DNA of 64,000 bases from Rhyacichthys aspro (GCA_036850595.1 CM072152.1:4049640-4113639); one strand, 5' to 3'. Counted from the stretch's first letter, positions 1 to 13,666 are shown. Notes: generated by a model not told the origin, from the letters alone. Program-made: numbers and translations.

Positions 1-250
1 CTGTTTTACACATCGGCATGTACACGTCCGCGCGCAACTTCAAAGTCGAGCCGCGCTAATTAATGAACTTGCGGGCTTCAGTTTGGACAAGTTGCGGCGT
101 GATGCTCCCATAAATCAACATGACAGCGCAGCTCGGCGGGGCCTCGGATAGGGCCTGTCACCGAGTCGCATCTGATGTAAACACTCGACGAGCCGTGGGG
201 GAGGCGAAGGAGGTGCAATTGATCAGTTGAATGGAGAATAAAAGAAGAAG
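1..250. promoter_or_regulatory. candidate conserved regulatory block at left edge
   Basis: A CpG-containing, non-repetitive stretch stands out from the AT-rich surroundings. It contains a homeodomain-type TAATTAATGA (57-66) and a perfect forkhead consensus TGTAAACA (176-183). FOXP proteins bind sites of this type, so autoregulation is conceivable, but function is inferred from texture and motifs only. Confidence 0.35.
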
Positions 251-3200
251 AAAAAAAAACAACTTTTGAAGCGTATTATGTATGATCACAGGAAGTGGAT
301 GCAGCCTCCAGAGGGCTCTCCCCCCTTTTTCTGCCCCGTGTTTTCTTTCTCTTCCACATGGCGTTCAAAAGACAGACGAAGAATTATGCAGTGACTCCCC
401 TGTGGCTGCCAGACAATAACCCCCTGTTGTGGCTTTGTGCCTCTTTTATTTTAAAGACATCAAAATTTAGTTTTTTCAAAGATCTTTAACTTTATATTTG
501 AAGCTTGACAATAAAGGGCTGCCAGTGCCACTCTTTATCATTTGTCATTTCTCTCCCTGGTGCCACTTCTTGTTAACCTCTTATTTGGTCTATTGGGTCG
601 AGGTTTCTTTTTTTTTTAATGTGTCTCCATGCTGCGAGCGCACAGGAGCTCCTGTCAGCTGATGGGACTAGACGAGAGAAAAAAAAAAAAAACACCAAGG
701 GAGAGAGTTAAATTCATTTGCGATCTTTCTTTTTTTTCCTTCAAAGACGCCCTCTATTTATTTAGTGTTCTGATGAAAGACATTGTTCCTTGTGAACTCG
801 CCCCCGTAGCACTATTATCTTTGACTCAGGCTGTCAGCAAAGAACTAGGAACAGAAAGACGTGAGAACTTCTCCTGCTCAGATTGAAAAGGAGAAAGATG
901 GAAGATCATAAGCCATCTGCATGCCGTCCAGTATTTCCCAGAATGTAATATCTTTTACACATTCATTTGTATCATGTTTGTTAGTATTTTACTACTGCTT
1001 AATCGTGTACCCGAAGTACAATATTATTTAGGACTAAGGTTGACAATATATAACAAACCAAATGTATCCTCATTTCAGTGAAAACCTGTGTTATGCTCTA
1101 GCGTTGAATATTGCAGTGATATTATAAGTTGTGATATTAACATTCCACTAGGTAATTGTTAAGGTTTTTTAATTGAAATTTGATTATTTGAAAATATATT
1201 GACTATATAGACCTGTTATTTTGCACAACACAAAATGTTGGTGCCTTTAACTAGCTTATTTTGTTGCACTGGTATTTAAGGCTCCATTTGATTGGCTGAT
1301 TATTTTGAATTAGACGTAGAAAAGAACTGTTGTCTTGGCATTTGTGTAAGATATTGTGCATCTATAGGTTGGGGAGGTGGATGGGACATAAGATGCCAGT
1401 AGAGACATGTTTGTGTCACTAATATTTTGACTTCTAAGGTAGGATTTTTGCTAATGGTTAGGGTTAGCAAAAGCATAGGCAGTTTTCAAACAAAACCACT
1501 TTTGTTTAGAGGTCACTAAAACCAAGCTTTTGGTTTTTAATATGAAATATGCAAGTTATTTATCTTTTTAGCAGACTTCTTACAGACTTATATTATACTA
1601 ACCATGCCTCAAGTAAAACCATTCGTTCTACTTCCAGAGTAAGCAGATGTCTGATTCAGACCCAGGCCACTCCACTCTATATGACACTAGCTCTACTATG
1701 TGAGACCTAAAGCACCCCAGAATATTAGCCGTTTTAAATAAGATGGCAGAAACATAATCCACATCTGTTTATTGTCATATAAGCTGAAGAATTTCATCAT
1801 TAGTTAGATATATTTACATAACTGTATCAGAATAAGATGGCAAACTGAGTGCTATTAAGGTAAATGTGGTGACCTATAAATGTATCCAAATCATACGCAG
1901 TAGATAAAAGAATGATGTTATGATGTATAATGTATAGTATATTATAGTATAATGATGTATAGACAGAAGTATAGAGACTGTAGTGCAAACACAGTGCAGA
2001 AAATGGTTTTGAAATTGAAAAGTAGATGTGGAAATGACCTGGAAAGCACATATAGTTTTGGATACATTTGATGTGGGAGGTAGCACTGGAGCGATCTCTT
2101 GTAAATAGACGTTGTTACTTCTCTGTTACGCACCATCAGAGCTCCGTCTTGTCCTGACTGATCCAAAGAGACGCCCCTGCTCTCAGTAATCCACACTCCT
2201 GCCCAGAGCTGTATTTTTAGTGAGTCTTTACAGGAGCAGCGCTGGGTGAGTGGGGGGCAGTAGTGGGGAGAGGAAGGCTGTGAGGGTCTTTCTGACAGCC
2301 CCAGCGGAGGTGGGCGGAGGGGACTCCTTTTATCTGGCTGTTTCAGCGGGTTGAGAGCCGGCAGCCAGTGACCTGACAGCCACACTGAGCCCAGACCTTT
2401 TTTTGTACATACTCAATTGTGAGAAGTAAACAAAGTGGTGTATCCTGTCTTTGGTAACAGGGTGCGGCACACAGCTTGGCAGCGCTGCTTTTAGTGCCCC
2501 CTCCTCGCGTCTCGTCTGACAACTGGCCCGCTGCACCATAAACAGTAGTTTATCCTGTTGGCATCCTGTTCAGCCTCAGCCTAGGTTATCTGGGCTTATC
2601 TCAGAAATAAACCAGTCCTTGAGAAACTTTGTTACTACTTAGTAATGTCCTGGGCAATCCCCTCAATGTACAATAGTAACATTTTTTAATAGAGATTACC
2701 ACAAAAAACATGTTGGTTATCTGACTTTTGTCAACAGTAGGCAGGATGTGGCACTGGACGGGACATGAGACTCTTGACTAAGATAATTAGTTAAGTTTGA
2801 GTGTCAAGGCTGAAAGAAAGCTTGAAAAGAAATAAACTTGAACTGGCTACAACCAACTGTCTTATACATCTAAACTTTGAACTGGCAGCGTCGGTGAACT
2901 TGGTAGTCACGTGCTTAAAATAGAGATCTTGACTTGCCAAAACCACAGTTAAATTATTATTAGCATTTTGTGGAAACGTCTTTTTTTTTCCCTCCTTGAT
3001 TTAAAAATCTCCCTCTAACTCTTCCTCCATTAACAAAAGCTAGAACCTCCATGAGTTTGGACTACATTTAATAACTGTTCCCCTGGATCTTTTCCAATGT
3101 ATCGGTGGCGTACATTGGTCTCGGTTTTGACTGTCTCGATGCCTAAAAATCTTGTGTAGCCCAAGATTGTATTTTGGTAAAGGTTAGAGGAAGGGAGTGG

Positions 3201-3889
3201 TTAAGAGAAAGATAATATGTTTTACTGTTTTAGTTGGTTTTAGTATTAGTTCATTTTTCAAAATTTGCTGACTTTTTCAGAGCCTGACTAACCTGAACCA
3301 TGTGTCTTTCTTGCCTAAACATGACTAAAACTAAGTTTAGTACAAGCTATTTGTTTGGGAACACTACAATTCTTAAAACTCATAACCCTAAATATGCTCT
3401 TAGCTGGAATATAAATAATGATCATATTAATAATTATTTTGGAAATGTTAAATGGATACATTCATACTGCTTTTGGAGACTGGGTTTGTTTAAAAACTCT
3501 AGAGATTTTTTGGTACGTTGTGTTGAAAACACGGCCTTCTAAAAGGGTTAAAGGCCATGTCTCTTCTGTGCGGACTTATCTAATCTAAACAGCACCTCTT
3601 TGCTTTGACTCATGAGAGATGGGAATATTAGATAATTTCCTTCTATTTATTATTGTCAGTCTTTTGGCCTTCTCTTCTCATATCACTTTGCTGTTTCAAA
3701 AATCCCCCTTCGGCCTTAAGTCACTGAATCAGTTCTTGATGAAACAGCTGTATTGGAGTGAGACGGACAGAACACAACAGCAGCGCTCCACAGTTTGGTG
3801 ATTTAGCGCAGCCTGTTTAGGAGAGCGAGTGTATCCCTGGGCTCAGCAGCGCGCCTGGAGACTTGTGCGAGTTGCTGTGGTGGTTATTA

Positions 3890-4050
3890 AACACTTTGAT
3901 TTAGTCACACGTTGTTTGCTGAATTATGAATGGCTGTAATTAAATTCCTGTGGCTCTTATTATGAATGATTAACTATGTTGTTTCATTGTTTGTCACTTG
4001 CCGCGCGGCTCCTCGTTAATTAAGAGAGCAGGGGATGCGTGGTCTACCTG
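3890..4050. promoter_or_regulatory. candidate conserved intronic element
   Basis: Unique sequence dense in TAAT-type homeodomain cores, including GAATTATGAATGG and CGTTAATTAAGAG, with a GC-rich patch in the middle. It has no coding potential and no repeat signature. Conservation is inferred, not measured. Confidence 0.3.
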
Positions 4051-5303
4051 TCTTAAGCGGGCTCAGACAAAAAAATAAAACTTAACAAAATCACACATTG
4101 TGGGCGCATTTATTGCATGTTGTTATACTGCAGCGTAAACCTGGTGGTCTTGTCTCCTCTTGTTCTTGTATCATATTTAAAGAGAAGAAATGTATAAATG
4201 AATAAACAAGTACACAAAATTTTTAATTACCAAGAAACGTATTCAGCATATGGATATCAGGGCACATGATACTCGATACAGTGATAGTTACTAAAGTTTT
4301 GCTAATCTGTTTAATAAAGAAACATAGGCCCAAAAAAATATAGCATAATCCAATTTCCAACCCTCTTTATGTGAACTAGCAATACATTATCTATAATCTG
4401 AAACAGCTACTGTGTGTACAACCTACAAAGCTTAGCTGTGTAAATTGAATTTAAAGTGAATTTTTTAATTATCACAAAAAGATGGTTTGTTTCTATAAAT
4501 TGTTGAGAAGCGATAATATTTGTGTGACATCAGAGACTCAAGAGGTTAGTGTTGGAGTGTTGCATCGAACCGATATGATACGCGCTCTTTCTTATGGTTT
4601 GTGTTTAAACTTTTGTTAACGCCATGCAGAAAAGTAGACGATATGCTCAGGCAGTGAGGTTTGTACCACAGCAGTAGGACCCACACAGCATGGCTCATAC
4701 TATTCAGCATGAAAGCTCTATTTTCTATTGCAGTAATAGTTGTTTTTCTGTCCATCATAAATATGTTTTGCATGATATTAATCTGTATGTTTGCTAACCA
4801 ATATCTCAGCTTATTCAGCCTTGTGCCCCATTTATGCTCAACAGGCGACATGGCCAAAGACGTGCCACTCTCTTTTTTTAAGCCACGTCCTGATATTCCA
4901 TAATATATTATGATATTCCACTTTTTACACACTGGCACCATAAATAAACAACACCGAAAAAGTACTACTGGTCTATTTAAAACCAGAAGCACATGGCTAA
5001 TTTGCATAAATAAACACAAATGTGGTCTATCAAATATATACTGTTCATGTTTTGTGCATTTACTGCTATGCACACACTTGTGTTCAGATGTCATTGATTA
5101 TCTGTAATGCTGAACTGTCCCTTTGATTTTAAACCATCTTAAAATGACTCACTTCGTCGGGATAAAGATGGGACCACCTCAAACTCCTCATAAATATGTT
5201 CACAGATTTCTTTCCCCAAGAGCAGTGCACACTTTTTCTTCCCACCATATATCATACAAATTTCCTAACATTTCGTCCGCTCTCTCTGTCTGTGCGTCCC
5301 CAG

Positions 5304-5454
5304 CAGCAGGTGTCGGCCCAGCAGTTGGCCTTCCAGCAGCAGCTCCTGCAGGTCCAGCAGGTCCAGCAACAGCATCTGCTCAACCTCCAGAGGCAGGGTC
5401 TACTGAGCATCCAGCCCGGACAGACCACTCTGCCCCTGCACTCGCTCACTCAGG
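5304..5454 (+). CDS. foxp1: foxp1 exon: end of glutamine-rich region
   Basis: This exon encodes residues 1-50 plus the first base of residue 51, beginning QQVSAQQLAF and ending LPLHSLTQ. It closely matches the C-terminal end of the FOXP1 Q-rich domain, a repression and oligomerisation region. The acceptor is TGCGTCCCCAG before 5304; two further CAG triplets follow, so a shift of 3 or 6 bases (NAGNAG type) would only change the number of Gln. The donor is CAGG|GTCAGT with phase 1. The upstream exon is outside the window, so the phase-0 start rests on homology. Confidence 0.93.
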
Positions 5455-7499
5455 GTCAGTACACCGCTCCACTGTTCTCTTCTCTCTGTAGAAGTCAGAG
5501 CGAGCACTTTGTCTCCAAACGCAACAGTCGAACCATGTCGGGCAAGGAGCCAGCAACCCTTTTCACCTCTAATGCAATTTCAACCACTAAGTTTGTTTAC
5601 TGATGCAAACTGAGAAGGGAGTTTACCACTGAATGAATTTTGCATTTTAGGATAATTGGAGCATTGTTTGTAAAATCATATTTACTCCTGGTTTAGTGTA
5701 TCATGATTGAAGGATAAACTTATAGATAAAATGAGAATGATGAATTTATTTACATTACCTTTTATTAAATCAAACTTTTTAAAGCATTATAAATTGTAGT
5801 AAGCTCAGCTCATGATTGACTTTCTCAGTTTTTGTAAAAGACATGATTTACCTACTGAAACATTTAATGCATTTAACTAACTTTCTACATTTCAATATGT
5901 GTATAAAATTGTATAAAGTCTCCAACACAGAGTTTTCTTGCACCTCAGTCTGATTCCCTATAAAGCTTTTTGGTCATTTTTATCATACTTCTTTTTTATT
6001 GTATTTTTTTAAACAAGTAACAAGTCACAACAAGTAAAATCTCTTATGACCCACTTTTAGGCCCTCAGCCAGTGTTTGGGAACCACAGTTTGAAATAATG
6101 CAACAAAAGGACCCATTCATTTTCTTAGTGAAAGTGTGTATCTTGGTACTACCCCTGCGTTCTGATTGTATGTCTACCCATTTATGTTAAGAGGTAGTTT
6201 AGGCTGTGTCCATTTGTCCCACCTTCTGAAAATCAAACAGGAATCAACAGGGACTAAGCCTAATTTTTGTTTATATATAAATAGAAGTAGAAGGGCTGGC
6301 CATGCCAAAAAGAAAAGAAAACCTGTTCATGATTCATATACAATTATGAGTAAGTGTACTTTTGCTCTGATATTTTGGATCCACCATGTGTGCAAGAATG
6401 ACCAGTGTATTACTATCTATCGGTTAGTGAGCTCTATTTTATATAGTATCATTGTAATGTAGCAAAACATTTGAGATAATCCTCTTTCTATTGTTACCTC
6501 TTGGGCTTGTGCCGGTTTATGTGCCAGTATATTTATAGTAGTCAGTCTGCAGGTTTAGAATACCTGTACAAGTGTACTTGTCACAATGGGAACAATGTCT
6601 GTCTTAATCTTGAAAGCACACTCTGAATATGGTTTCACACTCTCAGGACACGCCTATAATAAATCCTCAGTCATCACCACCTTCATTTTGTACATAGTGC
6701 ATTTTAGCCCGTTCAGTATCAGCAGTAGAGCTGTGATTCCCACACTGCTCTGCTCTCAGTGAGACCTGAAGTGTCCTTCACAAAGACTGGCTGTTTGTTC
6801 CTAAACTGGCAGTGAACTTGTCATTGTGAAACCAGTTGTTACTTGATAAAGAGTCAATCCTGTTGTTTGGTCAGGAAGTTTATTTCTTTGTTTACTTTTT
6901 AATATTTAGCTAAGGAGTGGTGCCATTGTAACAAAGACGCCGTCACAAGAACATGACATACACTATTCATGCCCTGCAAAGGCAAACAGTTATGAAATAA
7001 CAAGATAAGGCCGATAAAAAGGGGAGGGCCCAGGGGGAGCTTAGGTAAAAGGCAAACACAAACAGCATTTGTACAGTGGTGTTATTGTTTGGACTGGGGA
7101 TGGAATCAGTCATCCACTCGCAGATGATTGCCGCTGGCGCAGGCGTGGACCTGTTGTGAGTGGGTCATATGTCTGACAGACACACCTCTTGAGTAAAGTA
7201 TATGCTAGATGTGCACTCAGCCTACAAACTGTACTTTTGATGGATTTTACAACATTCCCAGGAACGTCCTGTTTATAATAAGTCCTCATTAGTTATTTCC
7301 AAGGTATCACTTCTTAACAGGCATCAGTTACTTTTAGGGAAGGTGGGTAGATGAGTGTCATTTTTTATTTTGTAAAATTTGCCCTAAATGTCTTGGGAGA
7401 TTACTTGCCATCCAGGTCTTCATCCAATAAAGATCAAACCTCAAAGAGTGCATTTTCTAGTTGTGTTTTAGATGTGTTTTACTAGGTGCGAATCTTAAA

Positions 7500-7930
7500 A
7501 GGTTTTTATAATGTTTCAATATGCAATAACTCACATAGCTAATGATATGAGCTGCAATATTTATAAAAACAATTAAATGTGTTTTTCATAGAAGAAATAC
7601 AATTTTCTGGTTTCCTGGTGAAAACTGGGGTATACAAGGACCAAACCCAACACTAAACCAGGAGTAACGTTAGGACTGAGTCAGGACTTAACCAGATCTA
7701 AACAAGGACTATTGCAGAACTGTTTTAACTTTTTGATTTGGTCACAACACAGATTGATGTAGGGCACTGAGTGATGAAGTTAAATTTCAGATGAAAGACC
7801 ATAACATTATTGAGATACAAGCAGATATTTGCAAACTATTGTGATATAGACATTGCAATACAGAAATTGTGATGCTGATATTGCAATAACTTGTCATAAC
7901 TTTGCAATATGTTGTGCTGGCCTATTAAGC
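7500..7930. repeat. decayed dispersed repeat (GCTGCACAAT-family-like)
   Basis: Runs of ATTGCAATA/GATATTGCAAT text, a series of 'actaaacc...aggact' phrases and TTGATTTGGTCACAACACA also occur in the copy at 62709-63029. This suggests an old non-autonomous DNA-transposon family. The termini are poorly preserved and the boundaries approximate. Confidence 0.5.
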
Positions 7931-9479
7931 ATCACAGTTATTTTTTTAAAACTTCATTAATAACAACCTGTTCTGAAATGATCTTAAGGGAGTGTATCCC
8001 ACAGATATATATATAGTTTTCCCCAGTCCAAATGTTTCAGCCATTGATGGTTAACAGTTTTTTCCCGACAGCTGTTACAACACTTATATCAGCGCTGTGG
8101 GCTCCCCGTTTGTCTTCCTATTCTGCCCATTTTCTGCTTGACTGTTTGAAGTTATTGATGACCTTTCTGTTTTCCACATGGCTAGACTCTTTCATGCATC
8201 AGTGGCCCGGGCCTATGCTGTTGAGATGTAATCTACAATATTCAGCTACAGCAGTTAGCAGTGTGTCGGAAGTGAGGAGTTGATCTGTTTGGGTCTCACT
8301 GATTACGGAACTATGGGGCAATAAATTAGCATGATCTTTATGTCTTTCAATTCAAAATGAAGATATCAGTGTTATAATTTCAGAAGGTCATTGTTATCAT
8401 TTCAGATTCACTTTAACTGTGTTCCATTCTCTTGGACTTTTTAATGTTGGGTCACTCTAAATTGTTTCAACTTTTTATAATCAATAGTAAAAACCTGGAG
8501 ATTGCACTTTTGACTAAATTTGTATCTTATGTCGTAAAAGCTTTGGACGTAAATGTTTAAAGTATTGGAAGCAGCCAAATTGTATCTGTTATAAATTTTC
8601 TAGGGAGAATATTTTTAAGTGTTATAAACATAAATTTGATCCTCAGCTAACCCCTCTGTACTTAAAGAAACTGTCTTCCTGACTTGATAAGTGACTCAGC
8701 AGTTGCTAAGGCTTATATTACCCAGGTGCTGTGTGTAAATTCCGGTTCATTTGCAGTAATTTGGCCCAATATGTTATGCCCAAGATGGAACTTAATTTAA
8801 ATTATGTTGCATCTACTTACATTTATTGGGAAAGGGTTTTTCTTGAATGTTTATAGGCTAAAAATTTGTGACACTTTTGACATAAGTATATTAACACTTA
8901 CAGATGCAATAGGACTTGGGGGCAATGTGTGAATTTGGTATGAAATTCTGGAAAATGCATGAATTTCAATGTTGGATTTGCTAGAAAAGCTGAGGTTTTG
9001 TGTAGTCTCACCTGATACATCTGCATACCATGTTTGATTAAGCAGGGGAAATATACTCTGTTAAAGAAAGCTGTATTTTCAGTACAAACAATGACTTTAA
9101 AATATTGCAGTAATGTTGGTCAGAGTCTCTACGATTTAATCCACAGCTTGTTTTCTTTTATATTTTCACATCAAAAGCAATATAATATTTATCACATTAG
9201 TTTAAATAGTATTGTTAGATCCCCCTAGTCTGCTAAGTTGGGTCTGAAAGGGAATTAATCTCTGTGTGGTGTCATGGTACACTATATAACCAAAACTTTT
9301 AAATGTAGGATTTTTTTTATTATCATTTGCAGGTTTTCAAAATCTGTTTTAGTCAAGATTAAAAAAAAACTTCCTGTGTGTTCCAGACTTTACTCTGTGC
9401 TAGACTGAGTTGCTGCATGTACACAACATTATTTTAACTGTCTCGTACAGGCCAGTGGGACTGTGACAAGACAAATTTG

Positions 9480-9790
9480 TGTGTAATTTGAAAGCAAAGA
9501 ATGTGTGTGTAGCCATCGAGCGCTCGGCAAACAGCGGCACATCGGGGAAATGCGGCCGACCTGTCAGTGATTGATACGTCCAACAGTGGGCCGCGGGTAA
9601 TAGTTCCTGCAGCATTAGGACAGGACATATTTCAGGCCTAAGGGGTGCGTATCAGCGGGCCAGTGATTACCGCAACATAAACAGGGGTGCCGTAAAAGGT
9701 CCCAGCCTGACGGAACAATAAACTAATAGCGATGTCACCGTCCCCCCATGGCACCGACACTGTGAGAAGTAACAGCTCGCTTTAAAAAGC
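9480..9790. promoter_or_regulatory. candidate conserved intronic element
   Basis: A GC-richer, CpG-containing unique block (for example ATCGAGCGCTCGGCAAACAG and CCGCGGGTAATAG) stands out in an AT-rich intron. No ORF or splice context suggests an exon. It is a candidate enhancer by texture only. Confidence 0.33.
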
Positions 9791-10329
9791 CTGCAGCGCT
9801 AGGGCCATTTTTTATTTGGGGGGGATGATGGCCTGCAACTGATGTCATTATGAACCTTAAATCAACTTTCTGCTTGCTTGAACATGGTCACCTGGGTACA
9901 GCGGGACAAGGACAGGAAAAGGTTGAAGAGCTCGGCCTGTCTCGGTGCCAGAGCTACCTGCCGAGGTAAAATTGAGTTGGGAGGCCGGTGATCAATCAAG
10001 TGTCCCAACAACATACATTTTTTAAAGTGCTTGTCCGTATTTCCCAGTCGTAATGAGTGGAATGCTTGTGTTGAAAAATGGAAAGAGGAAAGATAAACCA
10101 ATCGGGCATTTAAAAGATGGACAAACTTGGGGAAGCTTTGGAAACAGGATTTCCAGATCAATGTCATTACAGTAATCAAATGGAGACCCCTTCTGAAGAA
10201 ACTCAAGGTCCGAACCCAAAGCCCCCTGGGACATTTGTGTAATGACATTTTATTGTCATTTATGTGAAATCATGAGGCATAGCTGTTGCTGAGGTTGAAG
10301 AGGTGAGATATAAAAACGACAGAGTGGAT

Positions 10330-10560
10330 CCAAAAGGAGACAGCTCGGTCCCAGTCCGTTAGCCTTCTCATCAGAACGCTCTATCCGCTGCGGTTTCGTC
10401 TGAGTAAACAGTGGTGCCGGGGTCACGGGGACTGCTGGGTAATTGAGCCAGCGTGGGCCGCCCTGTCAAGCACATCGGCTAAAAATACATCGCCCACTGT
10501 CACCGGGCACCAAGTGGGGAAAATGATTGTTCCCACTGTCGAAGCACAGGACACTCGCAT
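10330..10560. promoter_or_regulatory. candidate conserved intronic element
   Basis: Non-repetitive CpG-containing block with short GC-rich words (CTGCGGTTTCGTCTG, CATCGGCTAAAAATACATCG) and no coding evidence. Regulatory role inferred only. Confidence 0.28.
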
Positions 10561-10703
10561 CAGCAGTGACCTTCGCTTTCCAAACCAGCCAAGACAAAAA
10601 AACAAAAAAAAAACAAAGTAAACCATCAAAAGAGCATTGTGTTCTAGAGAATATAGCAACACCCACCAACAAACAAAATATATGCATAAAATATGTTCCT
10701 TCC

Positions 10704-10806
10704 TTTTTGTTTAGACAGTCTTTAAATAATTTTTGAGGGTTTTTTTTCCTTCTTTCCTACAAAATGTGTTTTTGTTTAGACAGTCTTTAGTAAACAGTTT
10801 TTGAGG
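10704..10806. repeat. local direct duplication
   Basis: The phrase TTTGTTTAGACAGTCTTTA followed by a short AT stretch and TTTTTGAGG occurs twice, at about 10704-10738 and 10769-10806. The two copies are about 65 bp apart and separated by T-rich sequence. It is probably a replication-slippage duplication. Confidence 0.75.
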
Positions 10807-10989
10807 TTCCAAAAACAAAATTATTAAAATAAAATGTTTCTCTATATGTGAGAGTGAATGGTTGTCTGTCAGTGTATGTCTGTAAGTATTAACCCTGTGA
10901 ATAAATGAATGTTTGAATAAATTTTTTTTCTTTCTTTTTTCCCCCCTCTTTTTAACCACAGTTTATGAAAACTAACTGTGCTGTCTTTA

Positions 10990-11230
10990 TATTTTTGGCG
11001 AGCATTAGCAACTCTTCGTCAACAACGCCACAAGACTATCTCCTCAAAACAACAATGGCCCCTTTGATAATGCTCCTCGTCGTCCGGGGGATTAGCATGC
11101 TACAACAGCGGCGGCGATATTAAGCATGTTTAGCCTGTCACGGACGCGCACTTCGATTAGGCCTCGTCAGGGCGTCGGGCGGAATCACAGAGAATACAGG
11201 CAGGCAGAACAGAGGCGGCACGTTGAAATA
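10990..11230. promoter_or_regulatory. candidate conserved intronic element
   Basis: Unique block with the SOX-type word AACAATGG, GGGGATTAGCATGC and a GCGGCGGCGATATT patch. CpG density is above the local background. Enhancer status is inferred. Confidence 0.33.
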
Positions 11231-11559
11231 TTCGAATGAGGAAAGACACTCCTTGGAACGTGGAAAGGTTATTGATTTGTCCTGCAATCATTTCCTGCTC
11301 TTTGATATGCAAACCATCTAGTGTGAATTTACAGCAATCCTATCAGACTCATTTCACAGTCCTTAGCCCCTGCGTCTCTCTGGAGTCCTCCGCCTCATTA
11401 GGCCAATGTTCTCTATTACCGGCATAATTAAAATCTTTAGTAGCTTATCAAATTAAAAATATTTTTTTGCTGATCGTATTGAGATCTTCACCTCACAGTT
11501 ATTTTTTTCCACAACAGGAATAAATTAAGACTAAGCATTTTGCACACAATGTCTTACAA

Positions 11560-11870
11560 TCTGGCGTTTGAAAAGGGGGCACTTCTGGTATCTATAGAGC
11601 GGCTGATGAGAAATGGGGAGAAGGGGGGAGGTGGGTGGTGGTTCTGGAGAATATAAGTAGATAAGCATGTGCAAATCATCTTTCATTTACCACTGCTCAT
11701 TTTGAGAGTGGATTTAATTAATTGTAATGTTAAACGAGTGGTCTTGGCCATTTGCTCGGTGGTTACATTCACCGCGTAGCCCTCCGCGTTCACCATGCGG
11801 CTTATTTAAGCACACGTTTGAATAGTCATTACAAATCCCCCACACCCTATTAGCTCTGTTAAAATATGTT
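11560..11870. promoter_or_regulatory. candidate conserved intronic element
   Basis: Unique sequence including ATTTAATTAATTGTAATG and a CpG-rich segment (CACCGCGTAGCCCTCCGCG). No exon features. Regulatory role inferred only. Confidence 0.28.
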
Positions 11871-12556
11871 TTGACTGAATATACAAATCACCATATTCTG
11901 CGCCCAAGAGGGTTAATCTTATTTTGTGTGTCAGCTTTAGACTTATTTGTGTCACATACAAGCACACACAGTGTAAAAATACATATATTGTGCAGCTTCA
12001 AAGGGTTTTTTAAGATGCACAAACATCATATTATCCCTCTTCATCCGCACTTTGGCCCTGAGTGTTGGGATCGCTGTCTGTCACGTATAAAAAAAACACA
12101 CTCCAGAGCTTCTTTTTAAGCTTCTTTTTTCAGGGGTATTTGTGGTAATTTATCCCACCAATAAACCGTCTCAATCTGCATGTGTCCTGTTTAGGCAAAA
12201 GGGAATAAGCAAGGAAAAGGATGTTCCAATGTGAGCTTTTATACAGCATGGATAGTTGTTATAACTTATAAAATGTTTCTCACTTTACTTGGCTTCAGTT
12301 ACCCATGACCCGTAACAGAACAAAGCAGAAGAAGATAAATGACAAATTAACATTACATGATACGTTACCTATAGAACCCCGTACTATTATCATTACACAT
12401 TTAAGCCTTGTGTTTTGTCCACGGTCATTTTGTGCTTGATCACTTCCACTGTTACAGTTTCATCATATTGGACTCAAATTGTTTATTAAGGTTTTTGACA
12501 GACTGCTATTCTTACATTGTAGGTTGAAAACCTTTTTTGGAGTGTTTAAATTCTCT

Positions 12557-12586
12557 GTTGCAGTACCATAAGTGGCCACTGGTGGA
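12557..12586. repeat. short copy of a dispersed repeat
   Basis: This 30-nt segment (GTTGCAGTACCA...GCCACTGGTGGA) matches 60308-60337 at 27 of 30 positions. It probably marks two fragments of the same unidentified interspersed repeat. Confidence 0.5.
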
Positions 12587-13179
12587 TTAAACAACACCAT
12601 CATTTCGTAAATAATGCCAAACCAGCATCTAGTGTGACGCATAATATAAGCACCACCAAAAAACTGCAGTAGCTGAAAAGTCCTTCATCCTATCTTCTGC
12701 TTTTATCTTCTTACGTAAAAAAGTACAACCTATTCACTGCCGCAAAAATCCTTATACATTAATATTTATACAACAAACCGAATCTTACCATATGAAATAG
12801 ACCGATGGAAAAACTTGTACACTGCATGTTCAATAATGAAATTTAAACCCAAAGTGCGCGTGGATAATTTGCAAATCAACACAAATTTAACATAACGCTA
12901 TTCTTGTTTTTTCATTAATACATCACTGACTTTCCATAGCAACAAGGCCATTTCTTTTAAGTTTACTTGATCACTCTGTACCTTGCATAGTAAATGATAA
13001 CTGTGGATTTTCCTCACACCACCCATGTCGGAATGGTAGCGTTTAAGTGACAATTGGGTGTATAAATACAGAAAATACAGACTATAAACCACTTACTCCA
13101 TGATGCCTCCCCAGCTCTCAGAAAAATATCTTGTCTTCCAGGGCTTTTTTTCTCAAAGGCTTGTATGAGCAGCCGTGTG

Positions 13180-13666
13180 CTTGACTCGCTAAATGAGCTT
13201 TAAGTCTTGTGTGTCAATTGGAGGCGGTGCAGAGCGTTAAGTATTTTGCACATTAATGCGCTCGTGAGAATATTACCCCAGGGTCCTTTCTCAAAGAGGG
13301 CTGGGATGTTTTCTAGTGCCGCTATTGTAAACTTTTTGTTGTGTGTGTTCGCTCTACATCTCTGCTGCTGAAAGAACATGACGGTGATTATTCAGATTTC
13401 ATGCCATGTCTGGATGTTAATTATTTACTCTGGGCATGAAATGGGTGTGAATGCCAGGGATTTGAGTACACAAATACGCTTCAGATCACAGGGAGACAGA
13501 GGAGGGGGCAGCCGCTCGCTCACTCACTCTGACTGCATTACCCTGTAGTGGAATATTTCTAATTAATACTGGGCTTTGTTTACAGATGCTTTGATTTAAT
13601 TAAGTGATGAAGAGGAGAGTTGGATTAGCCGTTAATTGATTTAATTATCCAATTTGTTTGTGGCAG
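13180..13666. promoter_or_regulatory. exon-proximal conserved-looking block
   Basis: Unique sequence running up to the acceptor at 13666, rich in TTAATTAA/TTAATTGA words. It includes ATTTAATTAAGTGATGAAG and CCGTTAATTGATTTAATTA. It could be a splicing regulator or an enhancer; conservation is inferred. Confidence 0.35.

Larger units (their letters stand above)
1..5303 (+). other. foxp1: partial intron upstream of the first exon in the window
   Basis: No exon is recognisable here. In particular, I see no CAG-rich stretch that would encode the preceding part of the Q-rich region. Conserved-looking blocks lie at 1-250 and about 3890-4050. The rest is AT-rich unique or old repeat sequence, with runs of A/T and a small direct repeat (GATATTCCA) near 4891-4920. 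The intron ends in a pyrimidine-rich tract and CCCCAG at 5298-5303. Confidence 0.7.
5455..13666 (+). other. foxp1: intron (8.2 kb)
   Basis: No exon is seen. About 7.5-7.93 kb carries a decayed dispersed repeat that ends in a GTGCTGGCCTA-like terminus. Conserved-looking blocks lie at 9480-9790, 10330-10560, 10990-11230, 11560-11870 and 13180-13660. A roughly 65-bp local direct duplication is present near 10704-10806. The remainder is AT-rich unique sequence. Confidence 0.7.

Noticed and set aside
4546..5094. 182-codon open frame on the - strand, the longest single ORF in the window
   Set aside because: No recognisable domain, Cys/His/Leu-rich random-looking composition, overlapping open frames on the + strand, and it sits in intronic repeat-like DNA.
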